A DNA stretch of 64,000 nt from Methylobacterium adhaesivum (lineage in GTDB: Bacteria; Pseudomonadota; Alphaproteobacteria; Rhizobiales; Beijerinckiaceae): positions 310,001-374,000 of the forward strand of contig NZ_BPQD01000001.1 in NCBI RefSeq assembly GCF_022179065.1, read 5' to 3'. Numbering within the stretch: the stretch's first letter is position 1; the number at the start of each line of letters is the position of its first letter. Shown piece after piece: positions 1-8,198 of the stretch. Below the pieces are notes generated by a model, which did no database searches, was not told where the DNA came from, and worked only from the letters and a program-made list of their open reading frames with translations. Position numbers and translations under genes: made by a program.

Positions 1-318
1 AGCTTCTTCTGCGCCATCGACGAGGGGGTGGTGCTCACCCTGGCCCGGCCGCGCGACATCGTCGCCGCCACACGCACCGAACTCGAACGCCTCGACGCCG
101 AACTCGGCGGCCTCGACCTCGTCATCGGCTTCGACTGCATCCTGCGCCGCCTCGACGCCGAGCACGCCCAAGTCCGCCACGGCATCTGCGACCTCTACCG
201 GCGCTACGACGTCGTCGGCTTCGAGACCTACGGCGAGCAGTACCGCGCCATGCACCTCAACCAGACCTTCACGGGGATCGCCATTGGGCGGCGGCCGCCT
301 CCGAGCCCTGCCCCGTGA
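1..318 (+). CDS. FIST C-terminal domain protein, 5' end outside window
   Basis: The reading frame is open from base 1, so the gene starts before the window and only about 105 C-terminal residues are seen. The segment containing LIGFD-like text (VIGFDCILRR) and ending YDVVGFETYGEQY resembles the FIST C domain, a predicted small-ligand sensor that works beside signal-transduction proteins. Its last bases overlap the GTG start of the following hybrid kinase by 4 bp, so the two are translationally coupled, and the FIST protein probably supplies the input for that kinase. Family assignment is from recall of the FIST_C pattern. The ligand is unknown. Confidence 0.7.
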   Translation, partial: SFFCAIDEGVVLTLARPRDIVAATRTELERLDAELGGLDLVIGFDCILRRLDAEHAQVRHGICDLYRRYDVVGFETYGEQYRAMHLNQTFTGIAIGRRPPPSPAP

Positions 319-1670
319 GCCTCGCCCTCGACACCGAGAGCGCGCGCCGCATCGCCAAGCTCGAGCGCATCAACGCCGCGCTCATGGCCCATGTCGAGCG
401 CAGCATGGACCAGCAGGGCAGCGCCTACTCCCTGTTCCAGACCGCGATCATGCTGGAGGGACGCGTCCGTGCCCGCACGGAGGAACTGACGGGGCTGATG
501 CACAGCCTGGAGCGCTCCAACACCGCCCTGGTGGCGGCCAAGGAGGAGGCCGAGACCGCCAACCGCTCCAAAACCCGGTTCCTCGCCGCCGCCAGCCACG
601 ACCTGCTTCAGCCCCTCAACGCCGCCCGGCTCTCGGCCTCGGCGCTCGCCGACATGCCCCTCACCCCCGAGGCCCTGGCGATCTCCGGGCAGATCGAGCG
701 CGGGCTGCAGACCATCGAGGATCTGATCAAGACCCTCCTCGACATCTCGAAGCTCGATGCCGGTGTCGTGCGCCCGGCGATCCGACCGTTACGCCTGTCC
801 GATCTCCTCGCCGGCATCGCGGCGAGCTTCCAGCGCACCGCCGAGGCCAAGGGCCTGCGCCTGCACGTGCGTGGCCGGGATTGCGTGGTGGCGAGCGATC
901 CCGTGATGCTCGGCCGCATCGTGCAGAACCTCGTCTCCAACGCCCTGCGCTACACGGCATCCGGCGGCGTGCTCATCGCCGTGCGGCGGCGTGGAGGCGC
1001 CGTCCGCATCGAGGTGATCGATACGGGCTGCGGGATCAGTCCGGCCGAGCGCGCCCTGGTGTTCGAGGAGTTCTATCGCGGCGAAGCCGAGACCCTAGAT
1101 TCCGAGCCCGGCCTCGGGCTGGGCCTGTCCATCGTCCAGCGCATGGCGGCCACCCTGGCCCACCCCCTGGCCCTCGCCTCCCGCTCCGGCCACGGCACCC
1201 GCGTGAGCCTCACCGTGCCGCTCAGCCCCGCCCCGCCAGAAGCCGAGGCCCGCGTCGGTCCCGTGGCCACCCGCCTGACGGGCGCGAAGATCCTTGTCGT
1301 CGAGAACGACCCCGCCACGGCCGACGCCCTCGCCCGGCTCTTACGCAACTGGGAGGCCGAGGTCGTCGTGTTTCGCGATCTTCCCGGGGTGAAGGCAGCG
1401 GGCGACCTCGCGCCGGATCTTCTCATCCTCGATTATCACCTCGACAACGGCGCCTGTGGCCTCGCCGTCGCCGAGCATTTTCGTAGCGCGGCCGGCGTGC
1501 TGCCGCCCGTCATCGTCACCACCGCCGACCACGGCGCCGAAATCGCCGCCGAGGTTGCGGCGCTCGGTTGGGAACTCGTCCACAAGCCGACGCGGCCGGC
1601 GCAGCTGCGTGCCCTTCTCACTGCCCTACTGGCCCGCACGGCGTTTTCCTCATCTCCGGCCGCCTGCTAG
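315..1670 (+). CDS. hybrid sensor histidine kinase/response regulator
   Basis: This 451-residue cytoplasmic kinase has no membrane segment. An N-terminal coiled coil (about residues 40-85) leads into the dimerisation box AAASHDLLQPLNAAR with the phosphorylatable His near 95. The ATPase domain follows, with an N box (NLVSNALRY, about 204), DTGCGIS and GLGLGLSIV (about 264). A C-terminal receiver domain has its phospho-acceptor Asp near 373 (LLILDYHLD) and the conserved Lys near 423 (HKPTRP). The GTG start overlaps the upstream FIST gene by 4 bp. A FIST protein paired with this NahK/ErcS-like hybrid kinase is a recurrent arrangement, so FIST is the likely sensor. The downstream partner is unknown. 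Confidence 0.88.
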   Translation: MSLALDTESARRIAKLERINAALMAHVERSMDQQGSAYSLFQTAIMLEGRVRARTEELTGLMHSLERSNTALVAAKEEAETANRSKTRFLAAASHDLLQPLNAARLSASALADMPLTPEALAISGQIERGLQTIEDLIKTLLDISKLDAGVVRPAIRPLRLSDLLAGIAASFQRTAEAKGLRLHVRGRDCVVASDPVMLGRIVQNLVSNALRYTASGGVLIAVRRRGGAVRIEVIDTGCGISPAERALVFEEFYRGEAETLDSEPGLGLGLSIVQRMAATLAHPLALASRSGHGTRVSLTVPLSPAPPEAEARVGPVATRLTGAKILVVENDPATADALARLLRNWEAEVVVFRDLPGVKAAGDLAPDLLILDYHLDNGACGLAVAEHFRSAAGVLPPVIVTTADHGAEIAAEVAALGWELVHKPTRPAQLRALLTALLARTAFSSSPAAC

Positions 1671-1679
1671 ACGCTTTCC

Positions 1680-3026
1680 ATGACCATCGATCACGCCGCT
1701 CCCCTGGTGCGCTTCGCGCCGTCGCCCACGGGCTATCTCCACCTCGGCAACGCCCGGCCGGCGCTGCTCAATTACCTGTTCGCGCGGGCGCGGGGCGGGC
1801 GCTTCCTCCTGCGTCTCGACGACACCGACCGGGAACGCTCGACGCAGGAATTCGCCGACGCCGTTGAGACCGATCTCGCCTGGCTCGGCATCGTGCCGGA
1901 TCTGCGGGCCCGCCAGTCCGACCGGGCGGCGATCCACGATGCGGCGGCCGAACGCCTCAAGGCCGTCGGGCGGCTCTATCCCTGCTACGAGACCCAGGAA
2001 GAACTCGAGCGCCGCCGCCGGCGCCAGCTCGGGCGCGACCAGCCGCCCATCTACGACCGGGCATCGCTCAACCTCACCGAGGCGGAGCGCGCCGCCCTGG
2101 AAGCGGAGGGGCGCAAGCCCCATTGGCGGTTCAAGCTCGAACCGCGAACCGTCGCCTGGACGGATCTCGTGCGCGGCGAGGCCCATGTCGATTGCGCCTC
2201 CCTGTCCGACCCCGTGTTGATCCGGGCGGACGGCACCTACCTCTACACCCTGCCCTCGGTAGTGGACGACGCGGACTTGAGCATCACCCACGTGATCCGG
2301 GGCGAGGACCACGTCACCAACACCGGCGTGCAGGTTCAAATCTTCGAAGCTCTCGGCCATCCGGTGCCGGTCTTCGGCCACCACAACCTGCTGACCACGG
2401 CGGACGGGGAGGGGCTGTCGAAGCGCCTCGGCCACCTCTCGCTGCGGGGCTTGCGCGAGGCCGGCTACGAGCCGGCATCGGTGCGCTCGCTCGCGGTCCT
2501 CACGGGCTCGGCCGAGGCGGTGCGGGCGGTGGCGTCCCTCGACGAACTCGCCGGCCTCGTCGATCTCGCCCACATCTCGCGGGCGCCGGCGAAGTTCGAT
2601 CCGCATGAACTCGACGGCCTCAACGCCCGGCTCATCCATGCCATGCCCGTCGAGGAGGTCCGCGACCGCCTGCACGCCCTCGGCCTGCCCGACAATATCA
2701 TGGAGCCGTTCTGGCTTTCCGTCCGGGCGAACCTCGCCAAGGTCGCCGAGGCCGGCGATTGGTGGCGCGTGATCACCGGACCCGTCGCGCCGGTGATCGC
2801 CGATCCGGCCTTCACCGCGACGGCCGCCGAACTCCTGCCGCCCGAGCCGTGGGACGGGGAAACCTGGAAGACCTGGACCGGCGCCGTGAAGGCGCGGACC
2901 GGGGCCAAAGGCAAGGCCCTGTTCATGCCCCTGCGCCTCGCGCTCACCGGCCTCGAACACGGGCCGGATCTCGCCGGCCTGCTGCCGCTGATCGGGCGCG
3001 CACGAGTGCTGGAGCGGTTGGCGTAG
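1680..3026 (+). CDS. gltX: glutamyl-tRNA synthetase
   Basis: This enzyme charges tRNA-Glu with glutamate using ATP in the cytoplasm. The 448-residue protein starts with the class I signature [15 protein letters not shown] (residues about 12-26, HIGH motif as HLGN). It has the Glu-binding text [11 protein letters not shown] and the second ATP-binding loop EGLSKRLG near residue 244. The length fits bacterial GluRS. It begins 9 bp after the hybrid kinase, on the same strand. The first Lys of the KLSKR loop is Gly here; as far as I recall this form is common in alphaproteobacterial GluRS and not a defect. Many members of the group have two GluRS genes, so this may be one of a pair. Confidence 0.95.
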   Translation: MTIDHAAPLVRFAPSPTGYLHLGNARPALLNYLFARARGGRFLLRLDDTDRERSTQEFADAVETDLAWLGIVPDLRARQSDRAAIHDAAAERLKAVGRLYPCYETQEELERRRRRQLGRDQPPIYDRASLNLTEAERAALEAEGRKPHWRFKLEPRTVAWTDLVRGEAHVDCASLSDPVLIRADGTYLYTLPSVVDDADLSITHVIRGEDHVTNTGVQVQIFEALGHPVPVFGHHNLLTTADGEGLSKRLGHLSLRGLREAGYEPASVRSLAVLTGSAEAVRAVASLDELAGLVDLAHISRAPAKFDPHELDGLNARLIHAMPVEEVRDRLHALGLPDNIMEPFWLSVRANLAKVAEAGDWWRVITGPVAPVIADPAFTATAAELLPPEPWDGETWKTWTGAVKARTGAKGKALFMPLRLALTGLEHGPDLAGLLPLIGRARVLERLA

Positions 3027-3033
3027 GAGTGCC

Positions 3034-3333
3034 TCAGGAATTGTAGGTCACGAGACCAACCACCCAAGATCCATGCGCGTGCACGAGAGCATGGGCTTCG
3101 GTGTCGTTCGCAGTGGGGCGATCGGAGTCCGACCGTTCGATGCTGTAGACGTCGTAGCTCGCGGCACGGCTCGTGGGGCCGACGTGACCGAAACCCCGGG
3201 GCGCCCGTCCAAGCTGACGGTCGAACAGGCACACCGCATCGGCGGGGGACGCCACGTTGCCGGCTGGACCGAACCGGGCCGTATCGCCGTAGACCCGTCC
3301 GGTGATTTTCTCGATCGCAATGAAGCGTGCCAT
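3034..3333 (-). CDS. hypothetical protein, 99 aa
   Basis: This small soluble protein is not recognised. It starts at an ATG and reads MARFIAIEKITGRVYGDT, ending VVGLVTYNS, with a mixed alpha/beta composition and no signal peptide or membrane segment. The stop lies 7 bp from the stop of gltX, so the two genes converge. Codon composition is slightly less GC-rich than its neighbours. The regular beta-rich ends suggest a real protein, but there is no family evidence. Confidence 0.5.
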   Translation of the reverse strand: MARFIAIEKITGRVYGDTARFGPAGNVASPADAVCLFDRQLGRAPRGFGHVGPTSRAASYDVYSIERSDSDRPTANDTEAHALVHAHGSWVVGLVTYNS

Positions 3334-3530
3334 ACCAATCCTTGGATGTACCGTCTCTCACCGAGTTGGTGCTCCCTGGCGGTGTGCGCAAGCGGCGTCG
3401 GTCGCGCCCGGTCCTTGTCTTCAGATCGGCGCCTTTCCCGAAAGCCGGTGTCGCCCTTCCGGGCCGGCGCTCCAAGTTGCCGTCAATCGGCTTGCATCGG
3501 ATCGACGGGCGACGAGACCCGAGCGTCCGA

Positions 3531-4550
3531 TCAGGCCGCGCTCGGTGCCCGCCGGCCCGCCCCCGCGCGCGGATGCGCGGCATCGAACGCATCCATGAGC
3601 CGGGTGGCGTCGACCTTGGTGTAGAGCTGGGTCGTCGAGAGGGAGGCGTGGCCGAGCAGCTCCTGGATCGCCCGCAATTCGCCCTGGCGGCCCAGCAGAT
3701 GCGTGGCGAAGGAGTGGCGCAGGGCGTGCGGCGTCGCGCTCGGAGGCAAGCCCAGGGCCCCGCGCATGGCGGCGACGGCGTATTGGATGATCCGGGGTGA
3801 GAGCGGGCCGCCCTTGGCGCCGACGAACAGCGGCCCGTCCGGGTCTAGGGCATAGGGGCAGGCGGCGCGATAGGCGGCCATCGCCTGCTGCACGGCCGGG
3901 AGCACCGGCACCATCCGCATCTTGCCGCCCTTGCCGGCGACGGTGACCGAATCGATGCCCGGCCCGGGCGCATCCTTGGCGGGAAGGCCCAGCGCCTCCG
4001 AGATGCGAAGCCCCGAGCCGTAGAGCAGCGCGATCACCGCCGCGTCGCGGGCGATCACCCAGGGCTCGCGGTCCTCGCCGTCGCGCAGGGCCGTGCCGGT
4101 CATGGCTTTCGCGGCGGGGATCGGAATCGGCCGGGGCAGGCGGCGCTCCACCTTCGGCGAGCGCACGGCGCCGAGCGCCGCCACGGTGCCGTGGCCCTCA
4201 CGGGCGAGATGGCGGGCGAAGGAGCGCAGGCCCGCGAGTTGGCGCATGAGCGAGCGCCCGCCGATGCCCTCGGCCCGGCGCGCGGCGAGGAAGCCGCGCA
4301 GGTCGCGGGGCTTGAGGGCGATGAGGGCTGGAATGGTCGGGCATCCGTGCCGGGCCTGCTGGTGGGCGAGGAACTGGCGCAGGTCGCGGGCATAGGCTTC
4401 CGCCGTGTTGCCCGCCATCCGGCGCTCGCGCAGCAACGCGTCCTGCCAGGTGTCGAAGGCGATCCGGAGGGCGGCGTCGCCCGGGAACGCCAGAGCGTCC
4501 GGAACTGCGTCCGCGACGGTGTCCGGCGGGGGCGGCGTAAGCTGGAGCAT
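3531..4550 (-). CDS. xerC: tyrosine recombinase XerC
   Basis: XerC acts with XerD at dif to resolve chromosome dimers. The 339-residue protein has the N-terminal SAM-like core-binding domain (about 25-130), then the catalytic domain. That domain has Arg in GSGLRISEAL (about 180), Lys in VAGKGGKMR (about 205), the HALRHSFATHLL box (about 276), His in LLGHASLSTTQ (about 301) and the nucleophilic Tyr in LYTKV (about 310). All catalytic residues are present. It lies outside the phage-like cluster, next to housekeeping genes, and has the Xer rather than the phage-integrase pattern. It is divergent from the phosphatase gene across 144 bp. Confidence 0.92.
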   Translation of the reverse strand: MLQLTPPPPDTVADAVPDALAFPGDAALRIAFDTWQDALLRERRMAGNTAEAYARDLRQFLAHQQARHGCPTIPALIALKPRDLRGFLAARRAEGIGGRSLMRQLAGLRSFARHLAREGHGTVAALGAVRSPKVERRLPRPIPIPAAKAMTGTALRDGEDREPWVIARDAAVIALLYGSGLRISEALGLPAKDAPGPGIDSVTVAGKGGKMRMVPVLPAVQQAMAAYRAACPYALDPDGPLFVGAKGGPLSPRIIQYAVAAMRGALGLPPSATPHALRHSFATHLLGRQGELRAIQELLGHASLSTTQLYTKVDATRLMDAFDAAHPRAGAGRRAPSAA

Positions 4551-4694
4551 GGGGCGATCCGGCAGTTGACTGGCCGCCCACTCAACGCCCCCTCGGTTGA
4601 CGCTCCGTTAGGGCGCGGTGCGACGCCGCCCTTTCCGCATCATGGCCTGCCGCCTATCTCGGCCGTAGCTCCTGCCCCTCCACGACGGATCCCC

Positions 4695-5285
4695 ATGACC
4701 CCGACGCGCATCGTCTGCATCCGCCACGGCGAATCGACCTTCAACGCCGCCCACCGCCTCACGGGGCGCGACCCCGGCCACATCGATGCCCGCCTGACCG
4801 AGCGGGGACAGGCCCAGGTGGCGGCGGCCCGCGCCGATCTCCATGACATTCCCTTCGACCTCGTGGTGACCTCGCCCCTGACCCGGGCGATCCAGACCAC
4901 GAAGGGCATCTTCACCGGCCACCCGGCGGAGCCGCGGATTCTCGTGGAGGTGCTGCACCGGGAGTGCCAGGAGAGCAGCTGCGACGTCGGGCGGGCGGCA
5001 TCCGTGCTCGCCGCCGAGTTCCCCGACGTCGCCGTCGATCACCTGCCCGAGATCTGGTGGCATGCGGAGGGCGAGCCCGATGCCGACGGCATCCACATCG
5101 AGCCCCGCACCCTGTTCGACGATCGCGTCGCGGCGTTTCGCGATTGGCTGGCGGCGAGGCCCGAGCGGACCATCGCGGTGGTGGGCCACGGCACGTTCTT
5201 CTTCCACCTTACCGGCGTGTGGCTCGACAACTGCGAGACCGTCGAACTCGACCTCGGCCTCGACCGGATCACCCGGCGGGCCTGA
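4695..5285 (+). CDS. histidine phosphatase family protein
   Basis: This 196-residue protein belongs to the phosphoglycerate mutase-like histidine phosphatase family. The catalytic RHGE motif is at residues 9-12 (CIRHGESTFN), the second conserved Arg lies in TSPLTRAIQT, and the second catalytic His in VVGHGTFFFHLTG. The frame stays open upstream to 4191, but that stretch is antisense to xerC, and the family normally begins just before the RHG motif, so ATG 4695 is chosen. The substrate cannot be told from sequence; small sugar phosphates are usual for this group. Confidence 0.82.
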   Translation: MTPTRIVCIRHGESTFNAAHRLTGRDPGHIDARLTERGQAQVAAARADLHDIPFDLVVTSPLTRAIQTTKGIFTGHPAEPRILVEVLHRECQESSCDVGRAASVLAAEFPDVAVDHLPEIWWHAEGEPDADGIHIEPRTLFDDRVAAFRDWLAARPERTIAVVGHGTFFFHLTGVWLDNCETVELDLGLDRITRRA

Positions 5286-5290
5286 GGCGT

Positions 5291-6301
5291 TCAGCCGCCC
5301 GACGCGAAGGCGAGGCCCGTGAGCATGGCAGCGCCGAGCACGAGCACGAAGGCGCCGGCGAGGAGTTCGAGGCCGGCCACCGCCCGGGTGCCGGCTTCCC
5401 CCCGCCCCCCGGCGAGACGCAGGGCAAGGGCCTTGGCGAAGACGGCGAGGCTCGCCAGGGCCCCCGTGGTGAGCGCCGTGCCGAGTGCCATGGCGAAGGT
5501 GGCGGCGATGCCGGCCCAGATCATGTTCTGGGATGCGGCGAACACGAGGATGAGGACCGCTCCGGCGCAGGGGCGCGAGCCGGCGGCGAGCACCACGCCG
5601 GCCCGCTCGCGCCAGGTGCCGAGGCGGGCGAGCGCTGCGCCGTCACTGAGGTGGACGTGGCCGCAGGCCGGGCCACAGGCGTTCGCCGGGACATCCCGCC
5701 CGAGGGCGGCGAGCCGCCCGGCCTTGCGCCAGGTGATCGCGAGACCGAGGCCCGCCACCAAGGCGAAGCTCACGGTCTCGATGACGGTGCCGGCGCGGGT
5801 CATCGAAGCGGCGGTGGTGCGGAGGAGAAGGCTGCCGATGCCGACGATGGCCACCGCCACTAGAGCCTGGAGCAGGGCGGCGGCGAAGCTCAGGGAAAAG
5901 CCGCGGGCCAGCGCCCGTTCCCCGGCAACGATGTAGCCGGCGATCACCGCCTTCCCGTGTCCGGGCCCGGCGGCATGGAAGATGCCGTAGCTGAAGCCGA
6001 GCAGCAGCATCGGCCCCCAGCCACCGCCGGCCTTGATGCCCTGGAGCGCCGCCTGAAGGCTCCGGGAAAAGCTCGATTGCAGGGCGAGGATCCAGCCGCC
6101 GAGGCCGCTGGCGGCGGGGGCGGCCTCGCGAAAGCCGATGCCGAAGGGCGAGCGCGGTGGCGGCGCCGCCACGTCCGGCCCAAGGGCGAGCATCAGGCCC
6201 GTGAGCAGCCCGGCGGCGAGCACCGTCGCGCCGACGGCCAAAACGAGGCGGCGGCCGAGGAGGGACGGCGGCCGCTCGGCGAGGGCGACGCCTACGGACA
6301 C
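5291..6301 (-). CDS. NicO/RcnA-type nickel/cobalt transporter
   Basis: This is a polytopic inner-membrane protein of 336 residues in the NicO family (nickel/cobalt efflux or uptake). Hydrophobic segments occur near residues 18-40, 95-115, 145-165, 180-200, 240-262, 268-295 and 310-335. The signature HAAGPGHGKAVIAGYIV follows the second segment, and a Cys/His-rich loop (CGPACGHVH) lies in the centre, both suited to binding Ni or Co. Its start overlaps the end of the DUF1007 gene by 10 bp, so the two form an operon. This pairing is common, and the DUF1007 protein is thought to be a periplasmic partner. The direction of transport is not shown by sequence. Confidence 0.82.
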   Translation of the reverse strand: MSVGVALAERPPSLLGRRLVLAVGATVLAAGLLTGLMLALGPDVAAPPPRSPFGIGFREAAPAASGLGGWILALQSSFSRSLQAALQGIKAGGGWGPMLLLGFSYGIFHAAGPGHGKAVIAGYIVAGERALARGFSLSFAAALLQALVAVAIVGIGSLLLRTTAASMTRAGTVIETVSFALVAGLGLAITWRKAGRLAALGRDVPANACGPACGHVHLSDGAALARLGTWRERAGVVLAAGSRPCAGAVLILVFAASQNMIWAGIAATFAMALGTALTTGALASLAVFAKALALRLAGGRGEAGTRAVAGLELLAGAFVLVLGAAMLTGLAFASGG

Positions 6302-6975
6302 GCGACGATGATCCGGTTGGCGAATTGGCTGCCGTAATTGGCGGCGGCGGTGAGGGCCTCGAAGAAGGCTTCCGACATGCCGGGCTTCGCGTCGGCGGTC
6401 TTGGTCGCCACGGGCTTCGGCCGGGTCACCGTGGCGGCGCAGCCGGCGGGCGCGCCCGTGAGGCGGGCGGCATCGGCGTCCTCCGACAACGCGAAGGCGA
6501 CGAAATAGGTGGGGTCGTAGATCTCGAGGGCCGCCACCCCACGCCCCGGCGCCACCGGGGTCTTGAGGGGGAGGAGGAAGGTCATGGTGAGCTTGCCGTC
6601 CACCATGCTCATGCGCGGCTCGGTCGGATCGGCGAAGAGCTGTTCCTTCCCGGCGATCTTGAGCTTGGTGAAGTAACCGAACTCAGCCAGGTTCGCGGTG
6701 TTCTCGCGGGCGAGATTCGCCAGTTCGTCGGGCGAGTAGGTGCCGTCGCCGTTGGTGTCGAGGCCCTGCACCACGAAGGCGGAATAGGACGGATCGAAGG
6801 TCCAGGCGTTGCGGATGCCGGTGACGCGCCCGCCCTCGCCATAGGCGATCTCCGCCTTGGAGGTCACGAAGACGTGAGGGTGCGCCTGGGCAATCCCGGT
6901 GAGCGCGAGGCTCGCCGCGAGGGCCAGACCCGGCTTCAGGACAGCGAGAAGGGGATGTCGCGTCGCGTTCGGCAT
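6292..6975 (-). CDS. DUF1007 periplasmic protein, partner of NicO transporter
   Basis: A 227-residue exported protein of the DUF1007 family. The signal peptide ends near AQAHPHVFV, which leaves a His-rich mature N-terminus (HPHVFVTSKAEI) that could bind metal. The chosen ATG at 6975 directly precedes a basic and hydrophobic signal (MPNATRHPLLAVLKPGL). A longer open frame upstream gives a proline-rich leader with no signal and is rejected. An acidic run, LDTNGDGTYSPDEL, resembles an EF-hand calcium loop. It is transcribed first in a two-gene unit with the NicO transporter. Confidence 0.8.
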   Translation of the reverse strand: MPNATRHPLLAVLKPGLALAASLALTGIAQAHPHVFVTSKAEIAYGEGGRVTGIRNAWTFDPSYSAFVVQGLDTNGDGTYSPDELANLARENTANLAEFGYFTKLKIAGKEQLFADPTEPRMSMVDGKLTMTFLLPLKTPVAPGRGVAALEIYDPTYFVAFALSEDADAARLTGAPAGCAATVTRPKPVATKTADAKPGMSEAFFEALTAAANYGSQFANRIIVACP

Positions 6976-7123
6976 GGGTCGGTACGCTCGCGATTCATGC
7001 TGAAGGAAGCGTAAACGCCGCGCCTTCGCATTCGGGGGGCGAGCCCATCCATCCCGGTCCAGTGGGGCGAAAGCGAGGCGCCACCCCGGTGCCCGGCCCG
7101 GCGGGGCCGGGCCGGACGAGAGA

Positions 7124-7474
7124 TCACTCGGCGGAGGCGACGTCGACCCGGTCGCCCCGGCGCGAGAACGCGATGGTGGTCTCGCGGCCATCGGCGCCCA
7201 GCGCGCCCGGCACGGAGAGGTGCACGGTCTGGTCGGCGTTCAGCGTGGTGATCATGCGGATCACCTGCGGCTGCTCGGCTCCGGAATTGACCGACGCGAG
7301 GGTGGCGACGACGCGGTAACCGTCCTTGGTGGGGGTGTAATAGGCCGTGCCCCGGAAGGTGGCGAGGTCGATGGAGACCGGCTTGGCGATCTCGAGTTCG
7401 GTGGCCCGTGCGGCCGGAGCCGCGAGGGCGACGGCGAGGGTCGAGGCAGCGAGGGCGAGAGTGGTGAAGCGCAT
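7124..7474 (-). CDS. small secreted protein, 116 aa
   Basis: Not recognised. The protein begins with a clean Sec signal (MRFTTLALAASTLAVALA, cleavage after ARAT or AAPAARA). The mature part of about 90 residues has beta-rich text such as FRGTAYYTPTKDGYRVVATL and no cysteines. The frame continues upstream to 7705, but those residues do not resemble a protein, so the ATG with the signal peptide is preferred. It stands alone between the DUF1007 unit and ccmH. An 11-bp inverted repeat lies about 90 bp upstream of its start and may control it. Confidence 0.62.
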   Translation of the reverse strand: MRFTTLALAASTLAVALAAPAARATELEIAKPVSIDLATFRGTAYYTPTKDGYRVVATLASVNSGAEQPQVIRMITTLNADQTVHLSVPGALGADGRETTIAFSRRGDRVDVASAE

Positions 7475-7559
7475 GGAGTTGACCTGTGCGGTTACTGTCC
7501 GCCGGGAGTGCCCGTACGGAGAGCCGGTTGCACCGGGAGGCCGCTTTATGCCGGGCGAA

Positions 7560-7596
7560 TTGTGCGATGCACAGAGAGATTCTTCGCATCGCACAA
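7560..7596. repeat. inverted repeat between ccmH and small secreted gene
   Basis: Two perfect 11-base arms, TTGTGCGATGC at 7560-7570 and GCATCGCACAA at 7586-7596, are separated by 15 bases in an AT-richer intergenic stretch. The minus-strand side lacks a U-run, so it is a poor intrinsic terminator for the ccm operon. It could be an operator or 5' leader hairpin for the secreted protein gene that starts at 7474. Confidence 0.5.
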
Positions 7597-7724
7597 ATGC
7601 AGAATAAGCATGGCTATAAGAAAATTTACGTCGCGCATGAATAAAACGCAGAGGTGGGCGTTCGGTGCAAAGGAACCCTCGCTGGAGACGGCTGACCTTC
7701 CACACATGCGTGCGAACGGGACGA

Positions 7725-8198
7725 TTACTCTCGCCGGGTCAGGGCGGCGATCTCGGCCTGCTCGGCGGCCGTGAGACCCTGCGGCGCGGCGTCGGCGCGG
7801 CGCTGGGACAGACGCCAAAGGCCGAATAGCCCGAGGCCGATGGCGGCCAGCGGCGTCAGCCAGAGCAGCAGCGTATGAAGGGCGAAGACGGGCCGCAGGA
7901 GCACGTACTCGCCGTAGCGACCAACGATATAGGACTGGACCTGATCGTTGCTGTCGCCGGCCTGGAGGCGCTCGCGGACGATGACGCGCAGATCCTTGGC
8001 CAGGGGCGCGTCGGAATCGTCGATGGACTGGTTCTGGCACACGAGGCAGCGCAGGCCCGCCGAGATGTCTCGGGCCCGCATCTCCATCGCAGGATCCTTC
8101 AGGACCTCATCGGGTTGCACCGCCCATGCCCCACCCGATGGGGCGAATGCCCCGAGGGCGATGAGGAGCCCGAGGACGAGGCGCGGCGCGGCGCTCAT
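7725..8198 (-). CDS. ccmH: cytochrome c maturation protein CcmH (CycL)
   Basis: CcmH reduces the apocytochrome CxxCH site before haem attachment in the periplasm. The 157-residue protein has a signal peptide (1-26), the redox motif LRCLVCQNQ with Cys51 and Cys54, the conserved text IDDSDAPLAKDLR, and a C-terminal membrane anchor around 104-128. Its ATG overlaps the end of ccmF by 4 bp, so it is the last gene of the operon ccmI-ccmE-ccmF-ccmH. All diagnostic residues are present. Confidence 0.95.
   Translation of the reverse strand: MSAAPRLVLGLLIALGAFAPSGGAWAVQPDEVLKDPAMEMRARDISAGLRCLVCQNQSIDDSDAPLAKDLRVIVRERLQAGDSNDQVQSYIVGRYGEYVLLRPVFALHTLLLWLTPLAAIGLGLFGLWRLSQRRADAAPQGLTAAEQAEIAALTRRE

Noticed and set aside
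2390-2435. Apparent loss of the first Lys in the GltX KMSKS-type loop (EGLSKR)
   Set aside because: The second Lys is kept, and this form is, as far as I recall, normal for alphaproteobacterial GluRS.
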